Below, one piece after another: positions 50,810 to 60,047 of a stretch of DNA of 64,000 nt; positions within the stretch are counted from its first letter, which is position 1, and the number at the start of each line of letters is the position of its first letter. Under the pieces are notes generated by a model, which was not told the origin of the DNA, ran no database searches, and saw only the letters and a program-made list of their open reading frames with translations. The translations under genes were made by a program, and so were the position numbers. Origin of the DNA: Brevibacillus dissolubilis (GTDB taxonomy: Bacteria; Bacillota; Bacilli; Brevibacillales; Brevibacillaceae); the NCBI RefSeq assembly GCF_006170445.1, contig NZ_VCNA01000004.1, positions 248,001 through 312,000 of the forward strand, given 5' to 3'.

Positions 50810-51400
50810 TTAATGTTGGATTTCTTGAACAGAAACAACGGGAAACGTATGGCGGGCAAACAGGTTGCTGATCGGTTCATCGTCTACCATTGCCACGGCG
50901 ACGAGCAACGAACCAGTTATCACCTTGGGAGGGAGCTTATATACTTTTCCCCCATTGGTATCATCAACAATGCGAATGAATAGCAGCGGACTATCCGACC
51001 AGGTTTGTGTGTGTGAAGCAAGACGTAGCTCTCCCCCGGTGTAGCGGAATGTTAGTTCGGTAGTTGCTTCCCATTCGTCCAACTGAACAAAGGCAGCGGG
51101 AACCACGCTATTCGTAACGGAACCTTGGCCCGGCTGATAAGCAAGACCATTCCAGGTGTATCCGCCGTTTTGCCCCATCCGTTCATGCAGACGGATAAGG
51201 GCTTGGCTGGAAATATCGAAGAAGGCGCCTGTGCGTTTTAATGACTCCTCTTCCACTCCAAACGATGCATGGTGTAAAGCGTTATCCAATAACTCCTGCA
51301 TCACCGTTTGTTTCTGGCTGATGAGATCGGTGTCCATTACGGTCAGCCCGATTTGCAATTCTAATACGAGTAAAAACAGCGACAGCAAAAGAACCGGCAT
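50810..51400 (-). CDS. pseudopilin-like membrane protein
   Basis: 196 residues. A single N-terminal hydrophobic helix (VLLLSLFLLVLELQIGLTVM) is followed by a helical segment with polar spacing (QTVMQELLDNALHHASF) and then a beta-rich extracellular domain. That is the layout of TadE/TadF-type minor pilins. It is the third of three consecutive genes of similar design (52221, 51805, 51400). The gene's stop lies 19 bases before the TubR-like start. Confidence 0.55.
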   Translation of the reverse strand: MPVLLLSLFLLVLELQIGLTVMDTDLISQKQTVMQELLDNALHHASFGVEEESLKRTGAFFDISSQALIRLHERMGQNGGYTWNGLAYQPGQGSVTNSVVPAAFVQLDEWEATTELTFRYTGGELRLASHTQTWSDSPLLFIRIVDDTNGGKVYKLPPKVITGSLLVAVAMVDDEPISNLFARHTFPVVSVQEIQH

Positions 51401-51403
51401 GAA

Positions 51404-51805
51404 CTATTCCTCCTTTCCATACTCACTGATCAATTGCCGTTCCCAGTGAATGGGTTCAAGTGAAAACAGGCGAGTAACGGAAGTTGGTTCAACTGTCATC
51501 TCCAGCGTGATGAGGTTTGCCGCTTGCGGTTCTTGTCCGTAGCGTGGGCGAACAATGCGAAAAGCTTTAGATTCAGTAGATGCATGGATAGACACACTCG
51601 GAAAACCCTTTGCTCTGAGTGCGTCGATATAAAACTGCTTTACAGCTGGATCGAGGTAGCCAGCCTTCGCTACCTCCTCGCTAAGTTGCTGATAAACCGT
51701 ATGAATCGTTGCCTGTTGGTTTTGATACACATAGACCGTGGTTGAACCAATGGACGGGATCATCAGGACAAGAACGCTCAACAGAAAAGACAGATAGTGT
51801 GACAT
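51404..51805 (-). CDS. pseudopilin-like protein (paralogue of next gene)
   Basis: 133 residues. N-terminal helix SHYLSFLLSVLVLMIPSIGS, a helix with QQLSEEVAKAGYLD, and a beta domain (FPSVSIHASTE, ITLEMTVEPTSVTRLFSL). It resembles the protein encoded just upstream in order of elements. A likely Tad or type IV minor pilin; the class is inferred from layout. Confidence 0.5.
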   Translation of the reverse strand: MSHYLSFLLSVLVLMIPSIGSTTVYVYQNQQATIHTVYQQLSEEVAKAGYLDPAVKQFYIDALRAKGFPSVSIHASTESKAFRIVRPRYGQEPQAANLITLEMTVEPTSVTRLFSLEPIHWERQLISEYGKEE

Positions 51806-51810
51806 CGTGA

Positions 51811-52221
51811 TTACTCCCTCCTTTCATCGAATTGATGAGGTTCAATAGTACCAAGCATGTCGAAGGAAAACGTCTCGTTGTCTTGCAGAAAGGAAACGAG
51901 CACAGGCTTGGGATAGATGAAAGTGATGCGAAACACGCCGTCCCGCCATCCTATTTCCGTCAGTTTCTCGGCCTGAATGACCAGCTTACTTGGATCGAGA
52001 TTCATGCTGTTCTGTTGAATCGTTCTATCCACAAAGGCTCGGACCAGCCGCTCAGCCTCCTCCTGCGAGTTGGCTCCCTGCACCTCTACATGCTTCACGC
52101 TCTCCGCCAATAGATGAAATGCTGCCTGCTTAACCTGGTTCCCTGTGTGAATTTGCGTATAAGCACCAACAGGAAAAAACAACAGAAGCAAGGCTAGCAA
52201 TGTGGCGATGTAGTTGCTCAA
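51811..52221 (-). CDS. pseudopilin-like protein
   Basis: 136 residues from a TTG at 52221 with GGGAGGTGTACCG upstream; the longer frame has no ribosome site. It starts SNYIATLLALLLLFFPVGAY, the hydrophobic helix expected for a pilin-like protein, then QVKQAAFHLLAESVKHVEVQ and a beta domain. Its stop lies five bases from the next gene's start, so the three genes form one operon. Confidence 0.5.
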   Translation of the reverse strand: MSNYIATLLALLLLFFPVGAYTQIHTGNQVKQAAFHLLAESVKHVEVQGANSQEEAERLVRAFVDRTIQQNSMNLDPSKLVIQAEKLTEIGWRDGVFRITFIYPKPVLVSFLQDNETFSFDMLGTIEPHQFDERRE

Positions 52222-52255
52222 AACGGTACACCTCCCTTCCATCTCTTTGAAAACG

Positions 52256-52297
52256 AAAAAACCCGCTATCCCAAGCCGAAGCAAGGGAATAGCGGAT
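52256..52297 (-). terminator. terminator of the giant surface-protein gene
   Basis: Minus strand CCGCTATTCCC...GGGATAGCGG with one bulge, followed by GTTTTTTCG. It lies about 20 bases beyond the stop at 52319. Confidence 0.75.
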
Positions 52298-52318
52298 TCA
52301 TTTTGTTCTGTGGCCTAT

Positions 52319-55300
52319 TTATTTGGCATGTGTTCTGTAAGACTGGAATTCATAGATGCTACCCACGACATGGACGGGAGCGCGGTAGTCTGAATCATTT
52401 GCAGCCTTCCCGATAAAAGTGGAACGCTGGTAAAGCGGAAATCCTTTGTCTACACCAAAGCCAAACCGTACCACCGAATGGATATAATACGGTTCTTGGC
52501 GGTAGTAGATAAAATGCTTTCGCTTCGTTTCTTGTGGATCGTTAAACGGCTGGATAAAAGTAGGTTTTGTCCGAACCATTCCTACATTCTCGTCATAGAA
52601 GCGTTTGTCACGCCGTTCGTATTCAGAGACGCTTTTATCGTGAATGTCAACAATTTTACCGTAGCGGTTGCTCATGTTCGTTGCCAGCGTGGCTTCCCTT
52701 TTCCCCATATTCTTCACTTCAATCAACGGGCCAGCCCAGACTTCTTCGCTGCGGGTTGTAGTGACCAGTTCCTCAAATCGTCTGCGGAATCCAGTCTCTA
52801 TCTTGCTTGTTGAATAAACTGGTGCAAACAGATCAGACTCCAGTTTCGAAGAGCGTGCGACTTTGTAAGTGACGTTGCGTTTTTCCAAGGTAAGAGCATT
52901 CTGCAAGAGAGCATTTGGTGGGGTGCTTACATATTGGTTCCGATCAGCATAGCCGTTCAGCCCTTTCATGTACATGCGCTCTTTGCCCCCATCTTCCTTG
53001 ATCCAGACCTGCGCACCAAGTATGATTGGATACTTGCCAGAGACAGGGTGTTTATGACGTTCTTCCAGTGCTACATGGGTAATGACCGCTTCTCCGCCGT
53101 AGTAATGATTGTTGGTCTGCTTATAGCGATCCCGCGCATACCATTGGACAGCTTCCGGCTCATGCAGAAGACGCAAGACCGCGTTTGGTTCAAACACGTC
53201 AAAGAGTCGTTTGCCACCCTTGACGTTAATACGGAATTCTCCATTGATTTCGGTATTCTCTTGCTGGGGCGAAGTGGTGCAGACTTCTTCATGAATTGGG
53301 TTTCCATCTTCATCTACTCCTACCTCTTCTGGTGAGCAAGTAAGGAGATCATAGGTGACGGTAAAATTAATCTTCGGATTCATCTCGATGGTGAAACCAT
53401 CCACTTCGGCTTGATATTTCTGTGTGTTTAATATTTTCCGCCATGTAGTGGACGTTGGTACGGTTGTGCCAGCGTAGTAGAAAGTACCTCCCATGGAAGC
53501 ACTGGATAGGGTAAAGGCTTGTTCTAAGCCAGGACCGCTTACATTCAGCTTGAGGGTTACAGGATTGTAGACGGCAAGCTTCTTGGCATCTGCGATCCAT
53601 GCGGGCGTTGCAGTTATCTTCAGATTCTTTATGTTGTCTTGCTGGTAAAATTGCTGCAGCTCCGCTTTGTAGTCTGTAATCATTTTGTTGATTTCCTGCT
53701 TTACTTTTTCAAAAGATTCATTGATCTTGGTCTGATCTATCTTTACTTCTATCTTTACAGGCTCCCGTTCCCATACACCATCCCCGTTAAGGATTAATTC
53801 CCTATTGGAGCTGTCAAAAAGCTTTAACAGGATGGAACCGCCATCAAATTCTCCCTGTGGTACATCTGGCTTTGGAGGTTTGGGAACTTCTGCCGTAACA
53901 GATACAGGCCAAGCCCGTCGGTTATCATCCCAATTTCGTTCTTCTGCAGGATGCGTCCGGTCTGGATTGATGTGCGCTATAAATGTTTCTGATTTCATCG
54001 GATACTTGGTCGGAACTGTAATGGTACGGACTTCTCCAGGTTTAAAGTTGTTTACATCTAATTGGGTAGCCTGCGAGACGCTTTCCCACCGGACGGAGAG
54101 CTTGGTGTCATGGGTCAGTTTCCCTTCATTCTTAACGGCAAAGGTAACAACAGCTTCTGTTCCCTGCTTCTGCGGCATGTTAGGAGTGATCTTGAAACTG
54201 TCCGGCAGGATAAGCAGGTTCTCCCCTCCCTCACTTTCTCCCACTTCTATCACGAAAGAGCCAAAACACTCGGCAAGGTCATCATACTCGTTATCATCGT
54301 TATCCGCGGACCAACTGATCCGATATGTGCCGGAGACCACCATTTCATTTTCGGTTGTCGGGAAGGCGAGCATGTATTCAGCGTTGATCGGGTCATCCCA
54401 CGGGTAGTTTTTACGGTTCCAACCCTCAGATACCTTTTGCCAAGTGCCATTAACCAGTTGATAGAGCTTCACTTGTCCTTTTCCGAAATCCTCTTGGAGA
54501 ACATACACATACCGTTTGCCGGAGCTTCCCCTGTAAAAGTCATCATCCTGCAGAGCCACCGTACTTCCAAGCTTCACGGTCTGCTTATTTGCTTTTGTGG
54601 CTAACGTAACGATGGGACAAGACTTCTTCTCTGAGGGTTGAACAATCAACTGGATCGTTCTCTTGCAGCCGATTGGTTCGGTTGAGACAAACTGCAAGTC
54701 AAATACCGCATATGGCTCGGTATCTGCTGGCAGAATTACATCCACCCGCTGATTGGCTTGAAGCGGCTCGGTATTCAATTTGGTTTTTGTCCCATCTCTC
54801 AGTAGAAACCAATCGCCGGGCAAGCTTGCACTCAGGTCAATTCTCGTATCCCATCGACCGTCCGGCAAACGTATAAAGGAACCAAAATACACATCTTTTA
54901 GGGGAAGACCAAGAATCGTCTCTTCTCCATTTGGCGGATAGTAAGCAGGCGGTTCACCATAGACACGGGTCACGATCCGGTTCTCTTCGACCAACGGGCA
55001 TCCATTTTGCACAACGATCTTGATTTTCCATGAAGGGCATCCCTGTCTTTCTGTTGTGTATGGGTACTCGATCTCCAATTCGTAGCTGCTCCCTGGGGTA
55101 AAGGGGAACGAGTTGTATGTCGCGAGTGTTCCGCTTAGAGGCAGAGTAAGTCTGTCTGATGAGTAGTCTATTTTTCGTCGGCGGTCACTGTCGCCGTTGT
55201 CATCTTGCAGACGAGTTCCATTGATTCTCCAGAAAGCATATACCGGCTCTCTCTGATTAGTCGTTGCGTCCTTTGTGAATACTTTGAAGTTAACCACCTC

Positions 55301-56740
55301 ATCTGGAGTCATGTACAAGGTATCCCCGTTGTGTAGGTCATATTTCTTACTGTCTGATGAATTCCCCCAGACTTCGATGATCGGACAGGATTCACCCCCG
55401 CCTCGGTCATCTTCCGCTTTGGTAAAGGTCTTCTGCCAGCAGATGCGCTTATCATCGGATTCAAAGATGATGGTAAACGATGACCCGATCTCGGTAAGCA
55501 TCCCTACCTTTCGATTGTTGCCAGAGCCGGACGGGAGCTCGGTAACGAATGAATGGTTGACCAGCTTGAAAGTACCTTCCGTATTAGCGGTAAAAATCAT
55601 GCGCTCCGCATCGGTTGGCAGCGCATATGCGCCACCGCTTTTTAACATCAGTTCAGAATCGCTTCGCTCTCCTTCGATACGGACTTCGATCTCCGCGGTG
55701 GATTGGTCAATTTTACAGGCGGCAGGTGGAGTTGGTGGATTGCTTCCGCTCCCGTCATCTTCATCATCTGGCGGAGGTGTCACATTGCCCACGGTGAACT
55801 GTGCCGTATACGGTTTGGCTACACTCATACTGGGCGAACCTTCTGGTGTCCGGTGGTGCAAGTCGGTGATGACCAATGATACCTCATATACTCCCGGTTC
55901 TGTCGGTTGGTATGTGAATGTATGATTGGACCAAGTAAACGGTGGAGAACCTGCCTGATTAATATCTCTGATCTGCTCGTTGGACAGAAGTTGACGATAT
56001 CCGCCACCTGTCGTTTTGTTGATGACGGACAAATTCCAAACAAAAATGCCACGATCATAGATGCTGTGATCGGTGGCATTAGTTGTGATTTTAACGGTTT
56101 CATTCGGTTTGTAGGTTGATTTATCGGTAGAGACGGAGCCGCTTGGCCTCGGCGTGGATTGAAAGTAGAGCATTTTCTTGTACATTGCGTCTGGATGAGG
56201 TTTTGTCTCACCAGGAGAGGATGGGACTAAGCCATCTCCCTTGATGATGCCCCGCCCCCCAGATGCTACGGCGATGTCAGCAAGATTGTAGGCTCGGTAG
56301 GAAATGCCTTGTTTTTTGTGGCGGACATTGACGCTGTAGATCGTGGAGCCGCTTAGGACATGGGCTTCGTTGCCGCCGAATTTGGCGATCCATTCTTTGG
56401 CGTCAGCTATGTCTACGTATGCCCAGCCGCGGTCTGCGTTGCCGTCAAGGTCGATGAAAGCGGGGGCTTTGCCGATTGTCGTGCCGTTGAGTTCGACGTG
56501 GCCGAGGATAAGTCCGAGTTCGTCAGCATCCTCCCTGATATCAGGATTTCCTTCAATACTAATTTTGTCGGAATCCACTATTTTCTTATAACCATCGACC
56601 CATCCTACAGGTAATCCGTGGGTGTTCGGGCTACCTATACTTGCCACAACAAAAGGAGCGGTATAATTAAATACCCCTCCCCATAACACAGCAAGTATGC
56701 ACATAAGCCTTACCGCTTTATTCCATATTTGATTCTTCAT
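52319..56740 (-). CDS. giant secreted surface protein with CARDB-like domain
   Basis: 1473 residues. Signal peptide (VRLMCILAVLWGGVFNYTAPF), then a series of beta-sandwich domains. One contains PTEPGVYEVSLVITDLHH. A low-complexity PPDDEDDGSGSNPPTPP linker (about residue 320) follows. Later repeated Ig-like units each carry a CP-x-(I/V) start (SCPIIEVW, GCPLVEENR, SCPIVTLA) with a paired cysteine, suggesting one disulphide per unit. A CARDB-like domain lies near residue 880 (FAVKNEGKLTHDTKLSVRWE). No sortase motif or C-terminal membrane helix is visible. A large surface protein in a transfer region could be an adhesin or mating-contact protein; this is inference. Confidence 0.65.
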   Translation of the reverse strand: MKNQIWNKAVRLMCILAVLWGGVFNYTAPFVVASIGSPNTHGLPVGWVDGYKKIVDSDKISIEGNPDIREDADELGLILGHVELNGTTIGKAPAFIDLDGNADRGWAYVDIADAKEWIAKFGGNEAHVLSGSTIYSVNVRHKKQGISYRAYNLADIAVASGGRGIIKGDGLVPSSPGETKPHPDAMYKKMLYFQSTPRPSGSVSTDKSTYKPNETVKITTNATDHSIYDRGIFVWNLSVINKTTGGGYRQLLSNEQIRDINQAGSPPFTWSNHTFTYQPTEPGVYEVSLVITDLHHRTPEGSPSMSVAKPYTAQFTVGNVTPPPDDEDDGSGSNPPTPPAACKIDQSTAEIEVRIEGERSDSELMLKSGGAYALPTDAERMIFTANTEGTFKLVNHSFVTELPSGSGNNRKVGMLTEIGSSFTIIFESDDKRICWQKTFTKAEDDRGGGESCPIIEVWGNSSDSKKYDLHNGDTLYMTPDEVVNFKVFTKDATTNQREPVYAFWRINGTRLQDDNGDSDRRRKIDYSSDRLTLPLSGTLATYNSFPFTPGSSYELEIEYPYTTERQGCPSWKIKIVVQNGCPLVEENRIVTRVYGEPPAYYPPNGEETILGLPLKDVYFGSFIRLPDGRWDTRIDLSASLPGDWFLLRDGTKTKLNTEPLQANQRVDVILPADTEPYAVFDLQFVSTEPIGCKRTIQLIVQPSEKKSCPIVTLATKANKQTVKLGSTVALQDDDFYRGSSGKRYVYVLQEDFGKGQVKLYQLVNGTWQKVSEGWNRKNYPWDDPINAEYMLAFPTTENEMVVSGTYRISWSADNDDNEYDDLAECFGSFVIEVGESEGGENLLILPDSFKITPNMPQKQGTEAVVTFAVKNEGKLTHDTKLSVRWESVSQATQLDVNNFKPGEVRTITVPTKYPMKSETFIAHINPDRTHPAEERNWDDNRRAWPVSVTAEVPKPPKPDVPQGEFDGGSILLKLFDSSNRELILNGDGVWEREPVKIEVKIDQTKINESFEKVKQEINKMITDYKAELQQFYQQDNIKNLKITATPAWIADAKKLAVYNPVTLKLNVSGPGLEQAFTLSSASMGGTFYYAGTTVPTSTTWRKILNTQKYQAEVDGFTIEMNPKINFTVTYDLLTCSPEEVGVDEDGNPIHEEVCTTSPQQENTEINGEFRINVKGGKRLFDVFEPNAVLRLLHEPEAVQWYARDRYKQTNNHYYGGEAVITHVALEERHKHPVSGKYPIILGAQVWIKEDGGKERMYMKGLNGYADRNQYVSTPPNALLQNALTLEKRNVTYKVARSSKLESDLFAPVYSTSKIETGFRRRFEELVTTTRSEEVWAGPLIEVKNMGKREATLATNMSNRYGKIVDIHDKSVSEYERRDKRFYDENVGMVRTKPTFIQPFNDPQETKRKHFIYYRQEPYYIHSVVRFGFGVDKGFPLYQRSTFIGKAANDSDYRAPVHVVGSIYEFQSYRTHAK

Positions 56741-56754
56741 ATTTCTTCACCTTC

Positions 56755-57660
56755 CTACATATCCTTTGTTCTTGTCAGGGAAGGTAACTCTTTGTAATCG
56801 TAATCAGCTAATATCGTTGATTGTGAGTTAAGAACACTGACGTTCATTAACTTGATCGAAGCGATGGGAACAGCAAAGTATTGTCCAGCAAAGTAATTTT
56901 CATAGCGGCCATCTTTGAAGTAGAATCCAACTGAAACTCTCCAATTAAAACGATTTTTAGGAATTCTCCCCACTACCTTGCCATTCTCAACTGTCAAATT
57001 TTTATGGACTTCCTGTGCGATCTTCTCTCCCTCCTGCATTTCCACCAAGTCTGTATGCAGCAATCGAATCATGGACGCAACTTCCGCTCTTGTTATTTGT
57101 GCGAGTGAGTCAAACTTACTAGTACTAACACCGTTCGGAAAAGCACCTGCCTTTGGCTTCATGATCCCTGTTGCGACAAGAAACTGGACATCGGACCAGC
57201 TTTTACTTAATCCCTCGTTTTTTTGCGTCCGGTATCTCCGATGCTTCTCCCAAGCGTTGATGGTAAGACGAGCCGCTTCCTCTCGATTCAACTTTTTATC
57301 TGGCTCTATTTTTACATCAAATAAGAAGCCTGCCTGTTTTGCTTTTTCATAGGTTGCTTTTGCCCAATGCTTAGCAGGAAGTTCAGGTACGGATGCTTGT
57401 CCTTTTGCACCGCTTACCACTACTAAGCTGGATACCAGTTGTGCCTGCGTAATTGGTTCATCTGGCTTAAAGCTTCCATCTGGGTACACCCACATTAAAT
57501 GGTGCTTCAACACGTAAGAAATATCCTGACTGGCTATGTGAGCGTTATAGTCGTTTGCCACTCCTTGACTTGCCGATACTGGCTGGACAATAGATGATGT
57601 GCTATGGAAACTGCCCGTAGTTAGAATGGCTGTCAGCATGATGTGTGTAAGTTTTTTCAT
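56755..57660 (-). CDS. S-layer homology (SLH) domain protein
   Basis: About 301 residues. Start ATG 57660 follows GAGGTGATGGTC. Signal peptide (LTHIMLTAILTTGSFHS). Two to three SLH-type segments: YVLKHHLMWVYPDGSFKPDE with PITQAQL, then HWAKATYEKAKQAG and LNREEAARLTINAW, and ITRAEVASMIRLL. SLH domains bind pyruvylated wall polysaccharide and anchor proteins at the cell surface. Its start is within the end of the thioredoxin gene. It may anchor the giant surface protein encoded 15 bp downstream. Confidence 0.75.
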   Translation of the reverse strand: MKKLTHIMLTAILTTGSFHSTSSIVQPVSASQGVANDYNAHIASQDISYVLKHHLMWVYPDGSFKPDEPITQAQLVSSLVVVSGAKGQASVPELPAKHWAKATYEKAKQAGFLFDVKIEPDKKLNREEAARLTINAWEKHRRYRTQKNEGLSKSWSDVQFLVATGIMKPKAGAFPNGVSTSKFDSLAQITRAEVASMIRLLHTDLVEMQEGEKIAQEVHKNLTVENGKVVGRIPKNRFNWRVSVGFYFKDGRYENYFAGQYFAVPIASIKLMNVSVLNSQSTILADYDYKELPSLTRTKDM

Positions 57661-57665
57661 GACCA

Positions 57666-58046
57666 TCACCTCTTCAAACTGATTGCTTTTTGCAGAAATT
57701 CTCTGGCTTCCTGTTCGGTTACATCGCCCTCCAGCTTATCTACCACCACACTTTTTCGCAGCAGGAAGACAGTTGGTGTAACCTTGGCACCAAGCTCTCT
57801 TGCTACACGGTAGCCTTCAGTGTCAGCGGAGACATCCCAACGTTCTACATTTATGCCGGGCAGCTCCGAGACAACTTTATTGAATTTTGGTAAGAAGCTG
57901 TCACAATATCCACAACTGCTGGAGTAGATGTAGACGATCTTGCTTTCTGCTTCTCGTACACTGATCTGAGAAATGACCAACAGCGCGGCGACAATTAATA
58001 ACGCTATGCCAAGGAACAACTTTCCTGTCTTTATTTTTCCTCCCAT
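57666..58046 (-). CDS. membrane-anchored thioredoxin-like protein
   Basis: About 126 residues from the ATG at 58046, which has GGAGGCTGGAGA upstream. One N-terminal membrane helix (LFLGIALLIVAALLVISQIS), then a thioredoxin fold with CXXC motif SSCGYCDSF and the cis-proline segment AKVTPTVFLL. Extracytoplasmic thioredoxins form or repair disulphides. The partner is plausibly the cysteine-rich surface protein encoded two genes downstream in the same orientation. Confidence 0.75.
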   Translation of the reverse strand: MGGKIKTGKLFLGIALLIVAALLVISQISVREAESKIVYIYSSSCGYCDSFLPKFNKVVSELPGINVERWDVSADTEGYRVARELGAKVTPTVFLLRKSVVVDKLEGDVTEQEAREFLQKAISLKR

Positions 58047-58232
58047 TCTCCAGCCTCCAAACTTTCTTTTCAGATTAAAATGGAGAATGTTAGCGATTCT
58101 GTCCTCCATTTTACACCTAAAAATGACAACCTATCAGAGTTTGACGGTTCATCAAATATTATTTTTAAGCGAAGAATCCAGCCATCTAACCGCCTCCTCT
58201 CATATCTAGCAATCAATTTTTGACAACAAAAA

Positions 58233-58258
58233 AAGGAACGCTCCCTAGAACGCTCCTT
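58233..58258 (-). terminator. 8-10-8 palindrome, copy b (terminator of peptide gene 1)
   Basis: AAGGAACG-N10-CGCTCCTT, one mismatch. On the minus strand it is followed by a TTTTTTT run and lies about 30 bases past the stop of the peptide gene at 58291. Confidence 0.8.
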
Positions 58259-58290
58259 ACCAAAGATTAACCCTATCCTAATAGGTCATT

Positions 58291-58434
58291 TTACCAACCT
58301 GGATCAAGCCAATCGAGGTTGACCCCATGTTGAACCGTAGAATCCGTATTCGCTTTTTCGGCATCAATAACAGAAATAGACATGGTAAGCAATACAACTG
58401 GAGTCAACATGAAAGATATCGCAAGTCTTTTCAT
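58291..58434 (-). CDS. exported signalling peptide precursor 1, 47 aa
   Basis: ATG at 58434 overlaps the TGA of the receptor gene (TGATG), with GGAGGGGAAAAATTG just upstream. The product has a basic start (MKRLAIS), a hydrophobic export signal (FMLTPVVLLTMSISV) and a polar tail ending LDWLDPGW at the stop. The last seven residues (DWLDPGW) match those of precursor 2 (DWDDPGW) at six of seven positions. This is the organisation of Phr/NprX/PapR-type pheromones, where the C-terminus is cut out, exported and re-imported to bind the cognate receptor. Mature size is not known. Confidence 0.75.
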   Translation of the reverse strand: MKRLAISFMLTPVVLLTMSISVIDAEKANTDSTVQHGVNLDWLDPGW

Positions 58435-59729
58435 CAATTTTTCCCCTCCTTTCCGAAATCCATGTTATACAAACGATTCAATTTCTCTAGCAAAGGTAAA
58501 TCCATGCTTCTCTGAAACTTGAAATGGTAATGATGAATCATTTTCGTACATTCATTTATGCCGTTAAAATCTCCTGTCTTCTGATGATAGCTCATACTAT
58601 TGAGAAAGCAAGAAATTCCACTTTCAAACTCTTCCATGCTCATATGAAAAATTCCTTTGAACCTATAGAATTTACCTACCTCGGTAAGCTGGAAAGGCGT
58701 GTCATAGTCGTATGACAATATTTCTTTTTCTAAGCCAAAAATCTCCTGTACCTTTTCATTATCATGTTGAAGGTCAAGAGCTTCAAGTAACTCATTCGCG
58801 ATCAAAACAATCCGTATGTCCCCATTTTGACGTGCCACGTCAAAACACTCTTCTAACATCGGAATGGCCATTTCAAGATTGCCCTGTTTTGAATAGATAA
58901 TGGCCCGAGTAAATCTAGCAGATTTCCTCGCTGCAGGAAGTTCCATCTGCTCCATCATATTTAAGTACTCTTCTGCTGTTTCATAATCCCCTGTTTCAAA
59001 GGCCGACGGAACTATAGCTAGTATTGCACTTCTTAAAAGTTCAGGATGATCAGGAGCTAATTTAACTGCTTGTTTACATAACTCCACACATTCTTCATAC
59101 TCTTTTAAGTTATATGCATGAATACCCAATTTCCAATATGCCATCGGCTTTTCATTGGAAGGCAGATAGTTGATCACGTATAGAATCTCTTTGCCTAACT
59201 CGTAGCTTTCCTTCAGTCTTGTGAAATCATTCCGCTCAATAAGATATTTCTGAAGGAGGCTTTTCGCCAGCCAATAATGAATGCCGTGATTTTTTGTATA
59301 AGTGATGATGGTATCATACAAAGTTACCTTGAGTGGAATGGGGATGTCTGTTGTAGCTAAATTAAATAAGTATTCCAACAATCGATACGTATCCTGATCA
59401 GCACATTCAGCTATTTTCGCAGAAAATACCCCAACTAGTTCTATATTCGATAATTTTATTAATTTAGAAAGTATTTCTTTGAGCACTTCGCTACGATCTT
59501 CTACCTTAACGTAGTATGATAACATTTCCGTGTACGGTATTTCCAGTGCCGTTCCAATGGCTTTGATAGTTTTAATCTCCGGTCGTTTGGTCACATTATG
59601 CTCAATTCGTGATAAAGCCCCTTTACTAATCCCTGTTAGCTTTGCTAAATCAGTTAGGGTCAATCCGGCCTGGTCTCTATATTTTCGAACTAGCTCTCCT
59701 AAAGTCGAGTAATTAAGTTGACTTTGCAT
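58434..59729 (-). CDS. XRE-TPR peptide receptor 1
   Basis: About 431 residues. Start ATG 59729 (MQSQLNYSTLGELV) is preferred over GTG 59738, because AAGGTGGAAGTG is correctly spaced. The helix-turn-helix spans about 10-60 (YRDQAGLTLTDLAKLTGISK, GALSRIEHNVTKRPEIKTIK) and about nine TPR-like repeats follow (for example YWKLGIHAYNLKEYEECVEL, then SAFETGDYETAEEYLNMMEQ). RRNPP-type receptors change DNA binding on peptide capture. It is coupled to peptide gene 1 by a one-base overlap and is closely similar to receptor 2, from which it is separated only by peptide gene 2 and its terminator. The two cassettes look like a tandem duplication. Confidence 0.85.
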   Translation of the reverse strand: MQSQLNYSTLGELVRKYRDQAGLTLTDLAKLTGISKGALSRIEHNVTKRPEIKTIKAIGTALEIPYTEMLSYYVKVEDRSEVLKEILSKLIKLSNIELVGVFSAKIAECADQDTYRLLEYLFNLATTDIPIPLKVTLYDTIITYTKNHGIHYWLAKSLLQKYLIERNDFTRLKESYELGKEILYVINYLPSNEKPMAYWKLGIHAYNLKEYEECVELCKQAVKLAPDHPELLRSAILAIVPSAFETGDYETAEEYLNMMEQMELPAARKSARFTRAIIYSKQGNLEMAIPMLEECFDVARQNGDIRIVLIANELLEALDLQHDNEKVQEIFGLEKEILSYDYDTPFQLTEVGKFYRFKGIFHMSMEEFESGISCFLNSMSYHQKTGDFNGINECTKMIHHYHFKFQRSMDLPLLEKLNRLYNMDFGKEGKN

Positions 59730-59812
59730 CACTTCCACCTTCTACCCAACGAATCTAATGTAAGTTTTTAACTTTTATATCTTATCATTTGATTATGTTA
59801 GATGAAAGAAAA

Positions 59813-59838
59813 AAGGAGCGCTCCGAGGAACGATCCTT
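59813..59838 (-). terminator. 8-10-8 palindrome, copy c (terminator of peptide gene 2)
   Basis: AAGGAGCG-N10-CGATCCTT, one mismatch. On the minus strand it is followed by TTTTTTC and lies 35 bases beyond the peptide 2 stop. Confidence 0.8.
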
Positions 59839-59872
59839 TAATAATTGCATTGATGCAAGAATAAGATGTTAT

Positions 59873-60019
59873 TTACCAACCTGGATCATCCCAATCTGGA
59901 GTAATTACCGTTTGATTTTTAGGAAGTGGGGTACTGCTTTTAACTGTTTGAGCAGATGCTGCCCCCATAAAAACTAGCAAAGCCGGGATCAGCACGATTA
60001 ATGAAGCCAGTTTTTTCAT
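59873..60019 (-). CDS. exported signalling peptide precursor 2, 48 aa
   Basis: ATG at 60019 behind GAGAGGAGAAAGATAAGG. Basic start (MKKLASL), hydrophobic signal (IVLIPALLVFMGAASAQ, with an A-S-A-Q cleavage-like site) and tail TPLPKNQTVI then TPDWDDPGW at the stop. Pairs with receptor 2, 28 bases upstream. The shared tail with precursor 1 differs at one position of the last seven (D for L), the sort of change that could give separate specificity. Confidence 0.8.
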   Translation of the reverse strand: MKKLASLIVLIPALLVFMGAASAQTVKSSTPLPKNQTVITPDWDDPGW

Positions 60020-60047
60020 ACCTTATCTTTCTCCTCTCTATATTTTT

